Positions 16,847 to 26,439 of a stretch of DNA of 64,000 nucleotides are shown one piece after another. The notes under the pieces are model-generated. The model saw only the letters and a list, made by a program, of their open reading frames with translations. It was not told where the DNA came from and did not search any database. Source of the DNA: Bradyrhizobium lablabi (GTDB lineage: Bacteria; Pseudomonadota; Alphaproteobacteria; Rhizobiales; Xanthobacteraceae). The position numbers were made by a program, and so were the translations under genes. Each line of letters begins with the position of its first letter. Position 1 is the stretch's first letter. Location of the stretch: assembly GCF_001440475.1 (NCBI RefSeq), contig NZ_LLYB01000090.1, forward strand, positions 334 to 64,333, given 5' to 3'.

Positions 16847-19800
16847 ATGTTCGGTACACGGTATTATTACGCCGCCACGCGCGGCACCGGCAGCAGGCGG
16901 CTGCGGGCCGCGCTATTGGCCACGACAGCGCTGGCGGCCGTGGGCACCCCGGCGGCGGCGCAAAACGCCACCTGGCTCGCCGCTCCCGGCAGCGGCGATT
17001 TCCTCACCGGCTCCAACTGGAGCACGGGAACGGTGCCATCAGGCACCGCTTCCTTCGGCGCGTCGAACACCACCAGCCTGTCGATTGCACCGACGGCCAC
17101 CCCCACGACGACCATCGGCGGCCTGACCTTCAATGCGGGGGCGCCGGCCTACGACCTGACGATCAGCCAGTGGCTCGTGCTCAACGGCGCCGGGATCGTG
17201 GTCAACGGCGCAGGTGCCACCCTCACCACCGCCGGCACCAACGGCGTGCTCCAGTTCAGCAATTCGAGCAGCGCCGGCACCGCCACCATCAGCAACGGCG
17301 TGACCACGTACTTCCGCGACAGCAGCACGGCCGGCAGCGCGGCGATCACCAACATCGGCAGCATCGGCTTCGAAGGCACCAGTACGGCTGCCAACGCCAC
17401 CATCGACAACGCTGGCCGTATCGATCTCTACCACAGCAGCACGACCGCCGATGCGACCATCACCAACCGCAATCTTCTGTTCTACTTCAGCAGCAGCTCA
17501 GCCGGCAGCTCGACCATCACCAATACCGGGAGCCTCGATTTTCGCGCAGACAGCACAGCCAGCAGCGCCACCATCGCCAATGCCAATTACATGTCCTTCG
17601 CTGGCAACAGCACGGCTGGCAATGCGACCATTACCAATCCCGGCGGCATCACCTTCACTGACAGCAGTACGGGGGGCGACGCGACCATTGCCAACACTGG
17701 CGGCATAACCATCACCAGCCTGGCCAGCGCCGGTAACGCCAACGTCACCAACACAGGCACTCTCGTCTTCGACTTCAACGGCTCGGCCGGTAACGCGACC
17801 ATCGCCAACCAGTCTGTCATGGTCTTCTATCGCGACAGCACCGCCGGCGGCGCCGCCATCACCAATAGCTCGCAGCTCCGCTTTACCGACTCCAGCAGCG
17901 CCGGCGGCGCCGCCATCACCAACACCGCGACCCTCAGCTTTCAGTCCATCAGCTCAGCCGGCACCGCGGTCATCACCAACGCCGGCGGCGGCAGCATCAC
18001 CTTCGATGACTTCAGTTGGGCCGACAGCGCGACCATCACCAACAACGGCAGCCTGAACTTTCGCGCCAGCAGCTCAGCCAGCAGCGCGACCATCGCCAAC
18101 AACGGCAGCCTGCTCTTTCACGGCAACAGCAACGCCGGCAGTGCCGTCATCACCAACAATGCCGGCGGTGTCGTCGACTTCTCCGGTACGGTCGGAGCCG
18201 CCGGCAATAACAAGCTCACGGCCGGCTCGATCGCAGGCGCCGGCAACTACCTGCTGGGCGCCAACGAGCTCACGGTCGGCTCCAACAATCAAACGACCGA
18301 GGTGGGCGGCGCGATCTCCGGGAACGGTGGCTCACTGGTCAAGCTAGGCACCGGCACGCTGACGCTGTCGGGCGCGAACACGTATACGGGCGGCACCACG
18401 GTCAACGGCGGCACCCTCCAGCTTGGCACGGCGGGCAGCGCCGGCACGATTCTCGGTGCGGTCAACGTCGGTGCCGGAGGCGCACTCGAGCTCTTCAACA
18501 CCAGCCTCAGCGGCATCACCAGCATCACGAATGCCGGCGTCACCACCTTCTACGGCAACCTGAATGCCAGCAGCACCAGCGTCACCAGCACCGGGACCCT
18601 GAACTTCAGAAACACGAGCAGCGCCGGCTGGCTCAACATCAATGCCGGCTCCGCCAATTTCTTCGACGGGAGCACGGCCGGCAACGCCACCATCACCAAC
18701 AACCAGGCCGTCACTTTCCAGAACAGCAGTTCGGCCGCCAGCGCGACCATCACCAACAACAGCCTCCTCGAGTTCAAGGACACCGCAACCGGCGCCAGCG
18801 CGCAAATCACCAACAGCGACACCGTGAACTTCCGCGACGCCAGCACGGCCGGCGGCGCCACCATCACCAACTACCGCAGCCTGAACTTTCTTACCACCAG
18901 CTCCGCCGGTAGCGCCACCATCGGCAACTACGACCGCATCGATTTCTATGCCAACAGCACGGCCGGCAGCGCGACCTTCACCAATCCCGGCTATGTCCAG
19001 TTCAACGCCAACAGCACGGCCGGCAGTGCGACCTTCACCAACAGCGGCTTCGGCAGGACTGATTTCTACGACGCGTCCACCGCAGGCAATGCTCAAATCA
19101 CTATCAACGACTCGGCGGCGGCGAACTTCAGGAATACCAGCACGGCGGGCAACGCAAGCATCACCGCCAATGCCGGATTCGTCCAGTTCTTCGGTGCCAG
19201 CTCCGCCGGCAGCGCAAACATCGCCGTCAATGGCCTGGTCTCCCTCAATTTCAACGATACGAGCTCCGCCGGCAGCGCCACGATCAACCTCAACGACCCT
19301 GGCGGCGGCATCAATTTCGGCAGCGCGAGTTCGGCCGGCACCGCCACGATCACCGTCAACGCGGGCAATCTCAACTTCTTCCAGACCAGCTCCCTTGGAA
19401 GCGCAACCCTCACGAACAACAATTATACCAAATTTCTGGACAGCAGCTCGGCCGGCAGCGCCAGCATCACGAACAACCGCTACATGGAGTTCACTGGCAA
19501 CAGCACGGCCGGAAGCGCCGCGATCGTCAACAACAGCAACAACAGCTTCCTGTATTTCAACGGCAACGCCAGTGCCGGCAGCGCGACGATCACCAACAAG
19601 ATCACGAACCAGATCTGGTTTGCCGACTACAGCACGGCCGGGACCGCCACGATCATCAACGGCGAATATTTGAAGTTCGACGGCCACTCCACAGCCGGCA
19701 GCGCGGCCATCATCACCGAGGGCAACGTCACTTTCGCGGGCACGGTCGGCCTCAACGGCGACAACAAGGTCAGTGCGGGCTCGATTGCGGGCACCGGAGG

Positions 19801-22800
19801 CATCTTCCTCGGGCTTAACGAACTCACGGTCGGCTCCAACAATCAGTCGACCGAGATGAGCGGCGTCATTGGAGACTACGGGAACTTCGGCGCAGGGTCG
19901 CTGGTCAAGATCGGCACCGGTACGCTCACGCTGTCAGGGTTCAACACCTATATCGGCGGCACGACCATCAACGGCGGCACGTTGCAGCTCGGCAGCGCCA
20001 CCGGAACCGGCTCCGTTCTGGGCGCGGTCACGGTCGGAAGCGGTGCCACCTTCGACGTCGTCAATGCCGACACCAGCGGCCTCACCAGCATCAGCAACAG
20101 CGGAACGACAATCTTCCGCAACAATACCAGCGCAAGCAGCGCCGCGATCACCAATCCCAGCAATCTCTATTTCAGGGATAACGCTTCGGCCGGCAGCGCG
20201 ATCGTCAGCAACACCGGCTTTCTCGAATTCAACAACGCCTCCACAGCCGGAAGCGCATCGATCACCACCACCGGCACGACGAACTTCAGAAACACCAGCA
20301 CGGCCGGCAGCGCAACGCTCACCGTCAACGGCAATTTCGTCAACTTCTACAATACGAGCACGGCCGGCAGCGCCACGATCAACGTCGGGACTGCTAACCT
20401 CTGGTTCCGGGATACGAGCACGGCCGGCAACGCCACCATTGTCAATAACGGCGGTCTTCTCACCTTGAACAGCGCCACGCTGGGCAACGCCACCATCACC
20501 AATAACATGGGCCTCTTCCTGCAAGACAGCAGCACGGCCGGAAACGCGACGATCACCAATAACAACCGGATCTATTTTTATAACAGCTCGACGGCTGCAA
20601 CCGCCACCATCGTCAACAATCACAGCCTGAATTTCTGGAGTGACTCCAGCGCCGGCACCGCGCGCATCACCAACGCCGCCGCAGGCACGCTCGAGATCGT
20701 CAACAGCGGCACGCTGGCCAACGCGACGGTCATCAACAGCGGTCAGATGAGTTTCTGGGGCGGCAACTTCGGCGACGTCCCCACAGCCGGTAACGCGACC
20801 ATCACCAACAATGCCAGCGGCACGATCGAATTCCGCAACAGCGGCACCGCCGGCAGTGCAGCCATCATGAATAACGGTTGGATGCGGTTTACCAGCGCCT
20901 CCACGGCCGGAAGCGCCACCATCTTCAACAACAGCGGGCTGACCTTCGATACCAGCACCACGGCTGGTAGTGCCGCCATCGTCAACAGCGGCAACGTGCT
21001 GTTCGACGGCAACTCGACGCCCGGCAATGCGCAGCTCATCAACGCCGCGCCCGGCGCGGTCTTTGATCTCTCGATGACAACAGGCCCGAACGGCGACAAC
21101 AGGCTCACCGCCGGCTCGCTCGCCGGCAGCGGGACCTTCCAGCTCGGCGGCAAGGAGCTGACGGTCGGCAGCAACAATCTGTCGACCAACGTCACCGGCG
21201 TGCTCGCCGACGGTGGATCCGGCGGCTACACCGGTGCCTCGCTCGTGAAGGTCGGCACCGGCAAGCTGACCCTGTCGGGCGTCAATACCTACACCGGCAC
21301 GACGACGGTCGATGGCGGCACGCTGGCGGTGAACGGCTCGATCCTGTCGTCGAGCGGCGTCACCGTGAATGCGGGCGGCGCGCTCGGCGGCACCGGCATC
21401 GTTGGCAATACGACGATTGCAAGCGGCGGAGCGCTCGCGCCCGGCAATTCGATCGGCACTCTCACCGTCAGCGGCAATCTGGCCTTCACGACCGGCAGCT
21501 TCTACACGGTGGAGGTCTCTCCAACCTCCGCCGACCGCACCAACGTCACGGGCACCGCGACGCTCACCGGCGCCACCGTGCAGGCGGTTGCGCTGGTGCC
21601 TGCTCGCTTCAGGGCCGAGACCTATACCCTCCTGAACGCCAGTGGCGGATTTGGCGGCACGCAGTTCGCCGGCCTCGACGTCATCAACAGCTTCAGTCCG
21701 GGCGCGCGCAATCCGCACCTGACCTATGACGCCAACAACGTCTATCTCGTGCTCGATCCCGGCGAGATCATTTTGCCGTCGGGTACGAACGCCAACCAGG
21801 CCAGCGTTGCCGGCGGCATCAACCGCGCGGTGCTCGGCGGCACGACGCCGCCGGCGGCCTTTGACGTGCTGCTCAATCTCGATGGCACGCCGCTGAAGAA
21901 TGCGCTGACGCAGATCTCGGGCGAGACGGCGACCGGTGCCCAGCAGAGCACGTTCAATGCGATGACCATGTTCATAGGGCAGATGACCGACCCGTTTATC
22001 GACGGGCGCGGCGACATGGGCGCTTCTGTTCAGGGCGCATCCTCGTATGCGGCCGACGGCGCGGCACGGCGCGCTGCCGTGGCGCGCGAGGCGTTTGCCG
22101 GGATCCCGCCTTCTGTGCCGACAAGCTTCGAGCAGCGCTGGAACGTCTGGGCCGCAGGTTTCGGTGGATCGCAGACATCATCCGGCAACACCGCACTTGG
22201 ATCGAACGGCGTGACGAGCCGTCTGTTTGGGACCGCCGCCGGGGCCGATTACCGGTTCTCGGCACATACGCTCGCCGGCTTTGCGCTGGCCGGCGGCGGT
22301 ACCAATTTTTCCGTCGCCAATGGTGGCACCGGACGATCGGACCTGTTCCAGGCCGGCGCGTTCGTGCGCCACCACAATGGCCCCGCCTATCTCTCCGCCG
22401 CTCTGGCCTATGGCTGGCAGGACGTCACCACCGACCGCACGGTGACAGTCGCGGGCATCGACAAGCTGCAGGCGCGCTTCAACGGCAGTACGTTTGCGGG
22501 CCGTGTCGAGGGTGGCTACCGCTTCGCAACGCCCTGGATGGGTGTCACGCCCTACGCCGCCGCGCAGGTCACGACATTCCAGCTTCCGGCCTATGCGGAA
22601 AGCGTGCTGTCCGGGGCTAATACGTTTGCGTTGAGCTATGGCGCGAAAACCGTCACCGCCACGCGCAGTGAACTGGGATTGCGTACCGACCGGTCATGGG
22701 CCGTCAACGACGCCATCCTGACACTGCGCGGCCGCGCCGCATGGGCGCACGATTTCAATCCCGACCGCGCCGTCGCGGCGACCTTCCAGACGCTGCCGGG

Positions 22801-22972
22801 GGCAAGCTTCGTGGTCGACGGCGCCGCGCAGGCCCGCGATGCGGCGCTCACCAGTGCGTCAGCCGAAGTGAAATGGCGCAACGGATTCGCGGTCGGCGCC
22901 ACTTTCGAAGGCGAATTTTCCAACGTTACCCGCAGCTACTCCGGCAAAGGCGTCGTGCGCTATGTGTGGTAA
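16847..22972 (+). CDS. Giant autotransporter (type Va) with about fifty STAGSATITN repeats
   Basis: A protein of 2041 residues. The signal peptide (RRLRAALLATTALAAVGTPA, then AAQ) is followed by a passenger of about 1,700 residues and a C-terminal beta-barrel from about residue 1765 ending in Val-Trp, as outer-membrane barrels require. The passenger is built as three modules, each holding 16-20 repeats of about 20 residues (consensus F-x3-STAGSATITNxG), a cap with ELTVGSNN, and a PATR repeat (LVKIGTGTLTLSG, TYTGGTT). Repeats lie at about residues 138-438, 571-958 and 1091-1394; PATR at about 500, 1020 and 1470. The repeats should fold as beta-helix rungs. The upstream in-frame ATG at 16784 is rejected because it would bury the signal peptide. 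Adhesion or aggregation is the likely role. Confidence 0.92.
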   Translation: MFGTRYYYAATRGTGSRRLRAALLATTALAAVGTPAAAQNATWLAAPGSGDFLTGSNWSTGTVPSGTASFGASNTTSLSIAPTATPTTTIGGLTFNAGAPAYDLTISQWLVLNGAGIVVNGAGATLTTAGTNGVLQFSNSSSAGTATISNGVTTYFRDSSTAGSAAITNIGSIGFEGTSTAANATIDNAGRIDLYHSSTTADATITNRNLLFYFSSSSAGSSTITNTGSLDFRADSTASSATIANANYMSFAGNSTAGNATITNPGGITFTDSSTGGDATIANTGGITITSLASAGNANVTNTGTLVFDFNGSAGNATIANQSVMVFYRDSTAGGAAITNSSQLRFTDSSSAGGAAITNTATLSFQSISSAGTAVITNAGGGSITFDDFSWADSATITNNGSLNFRASSSASSATIANNGSLLFHGNSNAGSAVITNNAGGVVDFSGTVGAAGNNKLTAGSIAGAGNYLLGANELTVGSNNQTTEVGGAISGNGGSLVKLGTGTLTLSGANTYTGGTTVNGGTLQLGTAGSAGTILGAVNVGAGGALELFNTSLSGITSITNAGVTTFYGNLNASSTSVTSTGTLNFRNTSSAGWLNINAGSANFFDGSTAGNATITNNQAVTFQNSSSAASATITNNSLLEFKDTATGASAQITNSDTVNFRDASTAGGATITNYRSLNFLTTSSAGSATIGNYDRIDFYANSTAGSATFTNPGYVQFNANSTAGSATFTNSGFGRTDFYDASTAGNAQITINDSAAANFRNTSTAGNASITANAGFVQFFGASSAGSANIAVNGLVSLNFNDTSSAGSATINLNDPGGGINFGSASSAGTATITVNAGNLNFFQTSSLGSATLTNNNYTKFLDSSSAGSASITNNRYMEFTGNSTAGSAAIVNNSNNSFLYFNGNASAGSATITNKITNQIWFADYSTAGTATIINGEYLKFDGHSTAGSAAIITEGNVTFAGTVGLNGDNKVSAGSIAGTGGIFLGLNELTVGSNNQSTEMSGVIGDYGNFGAGSLVKIGTGTLTLSGFNTYIGGTTINGGTLQLGSATGTGSVLGAVTVGSGATFDVVNADTSGLTSISNSGTTIFRNNTSASSAAITNPSNLYFRDNASAGSAIVSNTGFLEFNNASTAGSASITTTGTTNFRNTSTAGSATLTVNGNFVNFYNTSTAGSATINVGTANLWFRDTSTAGNATIVNNGGLLTLNSATLGNATITNNMGLFLQDSSTAGNATITNNNRIYFYNSSTAATATIVNNHSLNFWSDSSAGTARITNAAAGTLEIVNSGTLANATVINSGQMSFWGGNFGDVPTAGNATITNNASGTIEFRNSGTAGSAAIMNNGWMRFTSASTAGSATIFNNSGLTFDTSTTAGSAAIVNSGNVLFDGNSTPGNAQLINAAPGAVFDLSMTTGPNGDNRLTAGSLAGSGTFQLGGKELTVGSNNLSTNVTGVLADGGSGGYTGASLVKVGTGKLTLSGVNTYTGTTTVDGGTLAVNGSILSSSGVTVNAGGALGGTGIVGNTTIASGGALAPGNSIGTLTVSGNLAFTTGSFYTVEVSPTSADRTNVTGTATLTGATVQAVALVPARFRAETYTLLNASGGFGGTQFAGLDVINSFSPGARNPHLTYDANNVYLVLDPGEIILPSGTNANQASVAGGINRAVLGGTTPPAAFDVLLNLDGTPLKNALTQISGETATGAQQSTFNAMTMFIGQMTDPFIDGRGDMGASVQGASSYAADGAARRAAVAREAFAGIPPSVPTSFEQRWNVWAAGFGGSQTSSGNTALGSNGVTSRLFGTAAGADYRFSAHTLAGFALAGGGTNFSVANGGTGRSDLFQAGAFVRHHNGPAYLSAALAYGWQDVTTDRTVTVAGIDKLQARFNGSTFAGRVEGGYRFATPWMGVTPYAAAQVTTFQLPAYAESVLSGANTFALSYGAKTVTATRSELGLRTDRSWAVNDAILTLRGRAAWAHDFNPDRAVAATFQTLPGASFVVDGAAQARDAALTSASAEVKWRNGFAVGATFEGEFSNVTRSYSGKGVVRYVW
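17260..21030 (+). repeat. Coding tandem-repeat arrays in the autotransporter passenger (three blocks)
   Basis: Degenerate units of about 57-66 bases encode the STAGSATITN motif at roughly 17260-18160, 18560-19720 and 20120-21030. Spacing and residues vary but AGS/AGN-A-T-I-T-N recurs in nearly every unit, and GCCGGCA-GCGC-ACCATCACCAA-like stretches repeat at the DNA level. Such arrays can expand or contract by recombination. Confidence 0.85.
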
Positions 22973-22997
22973 ATTTCACAAATGGACTGGAACTTTG

Positions 22998-23249
22998 ATG
23001 CTAAAGTCAGTTTGCCCCGCCTACGACCCCGCCCTTGAAGAAGCCGATCAGCCCGCAGAGCAAGGTCCGAACAGCATGGACGATGTCCTGAACCTCGCCC
23101 AGGTCATGGCCGAATTGTCCTATCTCGCTCGTCTGGAGGAAAGACGCGAGACCAACGTGGCGAGCTTGAAGCGCCTGAAGGAAGCCCGCGACGCTCTCCT
23201 TGATAGAGGAGGGGAAGCCGCGGAGGGCCCGATCTCACGAAGTTCCTAG
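22998..23249 (+). CDS. Small hypothetical protein, 83 aa
   Basis: A short frame 25 bases after the autotransporter stop on the same strand. The start at 22998 is the first plausible ATG outside the preceding gene. The product is acidic with a predicted helical stretch (VLNLAQVMAELSYLARLEERR, then KRLKEARDALL) and no signal peptide. No family is recognised. It may be co-transcribed with the autotransporter; the ribosome binding site is weak. Confidence 0.45.
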   Translation: MLKSVCPAYDPALEEADQPAEQGPNSMDDVLNLAQVMAELSYLARLEERRETNVASLKRLKEARDALLDRGGEAAEGPISRSS

Positions 23250-23385
23250 TGCAGGATCAGATTAGGTCGGACCGTGACGACGGATCATCTCGTGCCTCGG
23301 GCGCAGGCGGTGTGAGCGCTGCGAGCCGGGGGCCATTCTACTTTGCATGGGGTTGTTTTCGCGATTTTATGTCCGGGCCTATCAT

Positions 23386-23426
23386 CGGGCGGCGCTTCGC
23401 GCCGACCCGTTGGCTCGCAATGACGG
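23386..23426. repeat. Degenerate intergenic palindrome of the TCGCAATGACGG family
   Basis: A hairpin (GGCGC / GCGCC around TTC, extended by CGGG / CCCG) is followed by CTCGCAATGACGG, the same terminus seen in the repeats at 39879 and 57563. It looks like a half-copy of that repeat family. Confidence 0.5.
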
Positions 23427-23432
23427 TTGAGA

Positions 23433-24908
23433 TCAACCCTTCGTCACATGCACGCCGGGCTTCTCGCCCGCATTCCACTTGCCGTCGATCGCCCGCTCGA
23501 TCTGCGCCGCGAGTTGCAACAGCAACCCGTCATTGGCCTGCTTGGCGATCGCCTGAATGCCGAGCGGCAGGCCGTGCTCGTGGGTGGCGAGCGGCAGCGA
23601 GATCGCGGGGATGCCGCAGAGATTGGCGAGCGGCGTAAAGGCAAAATTGCGCCAGAGATTGCCGAACCAGTCGAGCACATCTGGGTTGTCGCTGATGGTC
23701 AGATACTCCTTGGTGCCGACCTTCGGCGTCGGCAGCGCGGTGATCGGCGTCAGGATGATGTCCCAGTCCTCGAAGAACGCGCCGAAGCCGCGCGACGTCG
23801 TATTGAACACCGCCTGCATCCGCGCGCGGTCGGCATAGCTCGTGTGCCGGCCGTGCTCCCAGATCCGGATGTTGATCGGCTCGATCAGGTCTTCCGGCGG
23901 CCGCTCCAGCCCGCGCGCCGCCAGCATGTTGGAGATGACCACGGCAAAATTGCTGATGTAGCAGGTGGTCTGCGCCGCAAAGGCTTCACTGTAGTTCAGC
24001 TCAGGCAGGGCGTAGTCGACGTGATGGCCGAGGCCTTCGAGAAAGCGCCCGGCCTTTTGCAACTCGGCCGCGATATGCGGCGTCGCCTGGTAGTCACCCC
24101 ATTTGTATGACAGTGCGATCTTCAGCCGGCCCGGATCGCGCGCGATCATCCGCGTATAGGGCTCGGGCGGAGACCAGAACGGCATGAACTCGCCCGGCGC
24201 CGGCCCGCGGCAGGCATCGACGTAGGCCGCGGTGTCGCGCACCGAGCGCGACTGGCAGCCCTGAATCGAAACCAGCCCGCTGAGATCGGACAACAGCGGC
24301 GACAGCGAGAACACGCCGCGCGAGACCTTCAGCCCGATATTGCCGTTGACGCCGGCTGGGATTCGAATAGAGCCGCCGCCGTCGGTCGCGTGCGCGATCG
24401 GCACCGCGCCAGCCGCGACCATCGCCGCACTACCGGCTGACGATCCGCAGGTGGTGTAGTCGGTATTCCAGGGATTGCGCGTGACATAGACGGCGGGATT
24501 CTCAGCCGAACTGCAGACGCCGAACTCCGGCGTGGTCGTGCGCCCGATCAGGTTAAGCCCGGCTCCGCGCATCTTCTTGGTCATGAACGTATCGGCCGTG
24601 GCGCGATTGCCGCGCATATAAAGCGAGCCCATTTCCTGCAGCCGGCCCTTCAGCGTCGGCCCCAGGTCCTTCATCAGGAACGGCAGCCCGGCGAAGGGAC
24701 CATCGAGCGCGGTGCCGTCGGTTGCGGGATCGGCAATCGCGTCGTCGAACAATTCGACGACGCCGGACAGCGCGGGGTCGACCTTGGCAATGCCGGCGGT
24801 CGCCTGAGCCGCCAGTTCGGCTGCCGTCAGCTCGCCCTTCGCAACGCGCGTCGCCAGCGCAACGCCGTCATGTGCGGCCCATTCGTCCCAGCTCATCGGC
24901 AAGTTCAT
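23433..24908 (-). CDS. Amidase signature family enzyme (second, NylA-like)
   Basis: The 491-residue protein has the amidase triad: Lys80 in LPFLMKDLG, cis-Ser157 in CGSSAGSAA and nucleophile Ser180 in TDGGGSIRIPAGVNG. The GG of GGSSGG is CG here. The conserved RNPWNTDYT segment before the serine loop and the overall length recall 6-aminohexanoate cyclic-dimer hydrolase-type amidases, but substrate specificity is not decided by these motifs. It shares less of its sequence with the amidase at 13485 than the triad would suggest, so they are not a recent duplication. It is followed upstream by a Tat-exported VOC protein on the same strand. Confidence 0.88.
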   Translation of the reverse strand: MNLPMSWDEWAAHDGVALATRVAKGELTAAELAAQATAGIAKVDPALSGVVELFDDAIADPATDGTALDGPFAGLPFLMKDLGPTLKGRLQEMGSLYMRGNRATADTFMTKKMRGAGLNLIGRTTTPEFGVCSSAENPAVYVTRNPWNTDYTTCGSSAGSAAMVAAGAVPIAHATDGGGSIRIPAGVNGNIGLKVSRGVFSLSPLLSDLSGLVSIQGCQSRSVRDTAAYVDACRGPAPGEFMPFWSPPEPYTRMIARDPGRLKIALSYKWGDYQATPHIAAELQKAGRFLEGLGHHVDYALPELNYSEAFAAQTTCYISNFAVVISNMLAARGLERPPEDLIEPINIRIWEHGRHTSYADRARMQAVFNTTSRGFGAFFEDWDIILTPITALPTPKVGTKEYLTISDNPDVLDWFGNLWRNFAFTPLANLCGIPAISLPLATHEHGLPLGIQAIAKQANDGLLLQLAAQIERAIDGKWNAGEKPGVHVTKG

Positions 24909-24978
24909 TTGGATTCATCCTTTCGGCGCAGCTTTGGCCCCAGCGCATGGGACGCCACGCTCTTTCGTTGTCGTGCTG

Positions 24979-25947
24979 TTAAACCTTGATCAGCCGCACC
25001 CTGGTGCCCCAGGGATCTGATGTCTCGATGCCATTGGTGATGGTCTCGACTGCTGCACCCGCCTGCCGCAGGCGCTGCTGCTGGGCTTCGAGAATTTGCT
25101 GTGCCTCGATCTCCAGCGAGAACCAGGCGAGGCCGGTAGCCGCGTCGTCTCGCGCTCCAGCCCCCGAACTTTGCCAGACGTTGATCGCGAGGTGATGATG
25201 ATAGCGCCCCGAGGACAGGAACGCCGCGCCGGTCCGCTTGCGGGTCGGGGCGAAGCCGATGGTGCCGGCATAGAAACGGTCCGCCTGTTCGAGATCGCCG
25301 ACGCGCAGATGCATGTGGCCGATGCGCAGGCCGTCGGGCGCCTTGGCATAGTTGGTCGTCTGCGTACCCGCGAGCCCCAGCAGGCCATCGATGTCGAGCT
25401 GGTCGGTTGCCATCGCTACCGTCCCGGCTTCCCACTTCCAGAGTTCGGGCGCGCGGTCGGCATAGACCTCGATGCCGTTGCCTTCGGGATCGTCGAGATA
25501 GACGGATTCGCTGACGAGGTGGTCGGCGAAGCCGGAGAGCGGGATCCGGTTTTTCGCTGCATGCACCAGCCAGCGCCCGAGGTCCTTGCGCGTCGGCATC
25601 AGGAACGCGGTGTGATAGAGGCCGGCCGCGTTGCGCTCCTCGCGTGCCGCGTTCTCGCGCCGCTGCAGATTGAGCAGCGGCACGCCGCCCGAGCCGAGTT
25701 GCGCGCCCGTCTCGGTGCGCGCCATGACGGTGAGCCCGATCGCATCGCGATAATAGTCGGCGACCTTGTCGAGGTCGCGCACGCGCAGCGTCACCATGCC
25801 GATCCGCATCGGCGTGCGGTTGGCGAAGGTCGGCCCGCCCGAGCCAGCCGTATTCCCCTCGGCCCGCGCCGCGGCCATGGCGGCCGCGCTCAGCGACGAC
25901 GCGCCGGCAAGGTGAAGCAGCGTGCGGCGGGTCAGGTCGATGGTCAT
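24979..25947 (-). CDS. Tat-exported VOC (glyoxalase/bleomycin-resistance fold) protein, two domains
   Basis: The start at 25947 gives a twin-arginine signal (TRRTLLHLAGASSLSAAAM) with AAGGA eight bases upstream; longer in-frame starts are rejected. The mature part has two VOC modules, the first beginning MRIGMVTLRVRDLDKVADYY with the DPEGNGIEVY edge, the second beginning LRIGHMHLRVGDLEQADRFY with SSGRYHHHLAINVW. The arrangement resembles catechol-2,3-dioxygenase-like proteins, in which paired VOC domains hold a metal. Periplasmic export with a Tat signal fits a cofactor-containing fold. The reaction is unknown. Confidence 0.82.
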   Translation of the reverse strand: MTIDLTRRTLLHLAGASSLSAAAMAAARAEGNTAGSGGPTFANRTPMRIGMVTLRVRDLDKVADYYRDAIGLTVMARTETGAQLGSGGVPLLNLQRRENAAREERNAAGLYHTAFLMPTRKDLGRWLVHAAKNRIPLSGFADHLVSESVYLDDPEGNGIEVYADRAPELWKWEAGTVAMATDQLDIDGLLGLAGTQTTNYAKAPDGLRIGHMHLRVGDLEQADRFYAGTIGFAPTRKRTGAAFLSSGRYHHHLAINVWQSSGAGARDDAATGLAWFSLEIEAQQILEAQQQRLRQAGAAVETITNGIETSDPWGTRVRLIKV

Positions 25948-26094
25948 GAAATTTTCCTTCTCCGGCCAGTTCGCCGAAGCAAATTCTGCGCCGGTTTTTA
26001 ATCCCGGCGCCGCCGCATCAGGGCTAACCGGAACCTTCGTTGCAGCAGAACGTTTTGCTCCGAGCAAGCTATTTTTCAGCCATTGGAGATGAAA

Positions 26095-26379
26095 ATGAAG
26101 CGCGTCGCGGCAGCGATTCTCGCAGCGGTAATCGGAGTGAGTGCGGCGTCCGCCCAAACCACGGCGGCCTCGGGCACGAAGGAGGAGACAGCCTGTACGA
26201 CCTCACCGTCCGCGGCGTCGGGACAGGGCGAGGAGAAGACATCGAACTCGCAGACCGTCGGCAAGAGCGCGGTGCTGCCCGACGCGGGCGGCGCGAACTC
26301 GGCTGCACCGACCGTGCAGAGCGGCGACAAGCCGCTGAAGGTATCGCCGGATTGCCCGCCGGATTCCAAGCCGAAGTAA
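26095..26379 (+). CDS. Small secreted hypothetical protein, 94 aa
   Basis: GGAG six bases before the ATG at 26095 sets this start over two upstream in-frame options. A clean signal peptide (MKRVAAAILAAVIGVSAASA-Q) precedes a low-complexity Ser/Thr/Gly/Lys region with four scattered features: two cysteines (ACTTS and SPDCPPD), and no folded-domain motif. It is divergent from the VOC gene. I do not recognise the family; similar short exported proteins are common in rhizobial genomes. Confidence 0.6.
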   Translation: MKRVAAAILAAVIGVSAASAQTTAASGTKEETACTTSPSAASGQGEEKTSNSQTVGKSAVLPDAGGANSAAPTVQSGDKPLKVSPDCPPDSKPK

Positions 26380-26439
26380 TGTGTTTCGGTTCGCCCGACG
26401 CGTTCGGCAGAGCCATCAGTATCACCGACAACGAACCAG

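Noticed and set aside
17260..21030. Regular repeats as a CRISPR array
   Set aside because: Units are coding, in frame, degenerate and without unique spacers of constant length; they encode a beta-helix motif.
18344..21718. Very long antisense open frames (447 and 594 codons) opposite the autotransporter
   Set aside because: They are mirror images of the repeat array: high GC and the repeated codon pattern remove stops on the reverse strand. Their products are Gly/Ala/Arg/Val-rich with no motif, ribosome binding site or start context.
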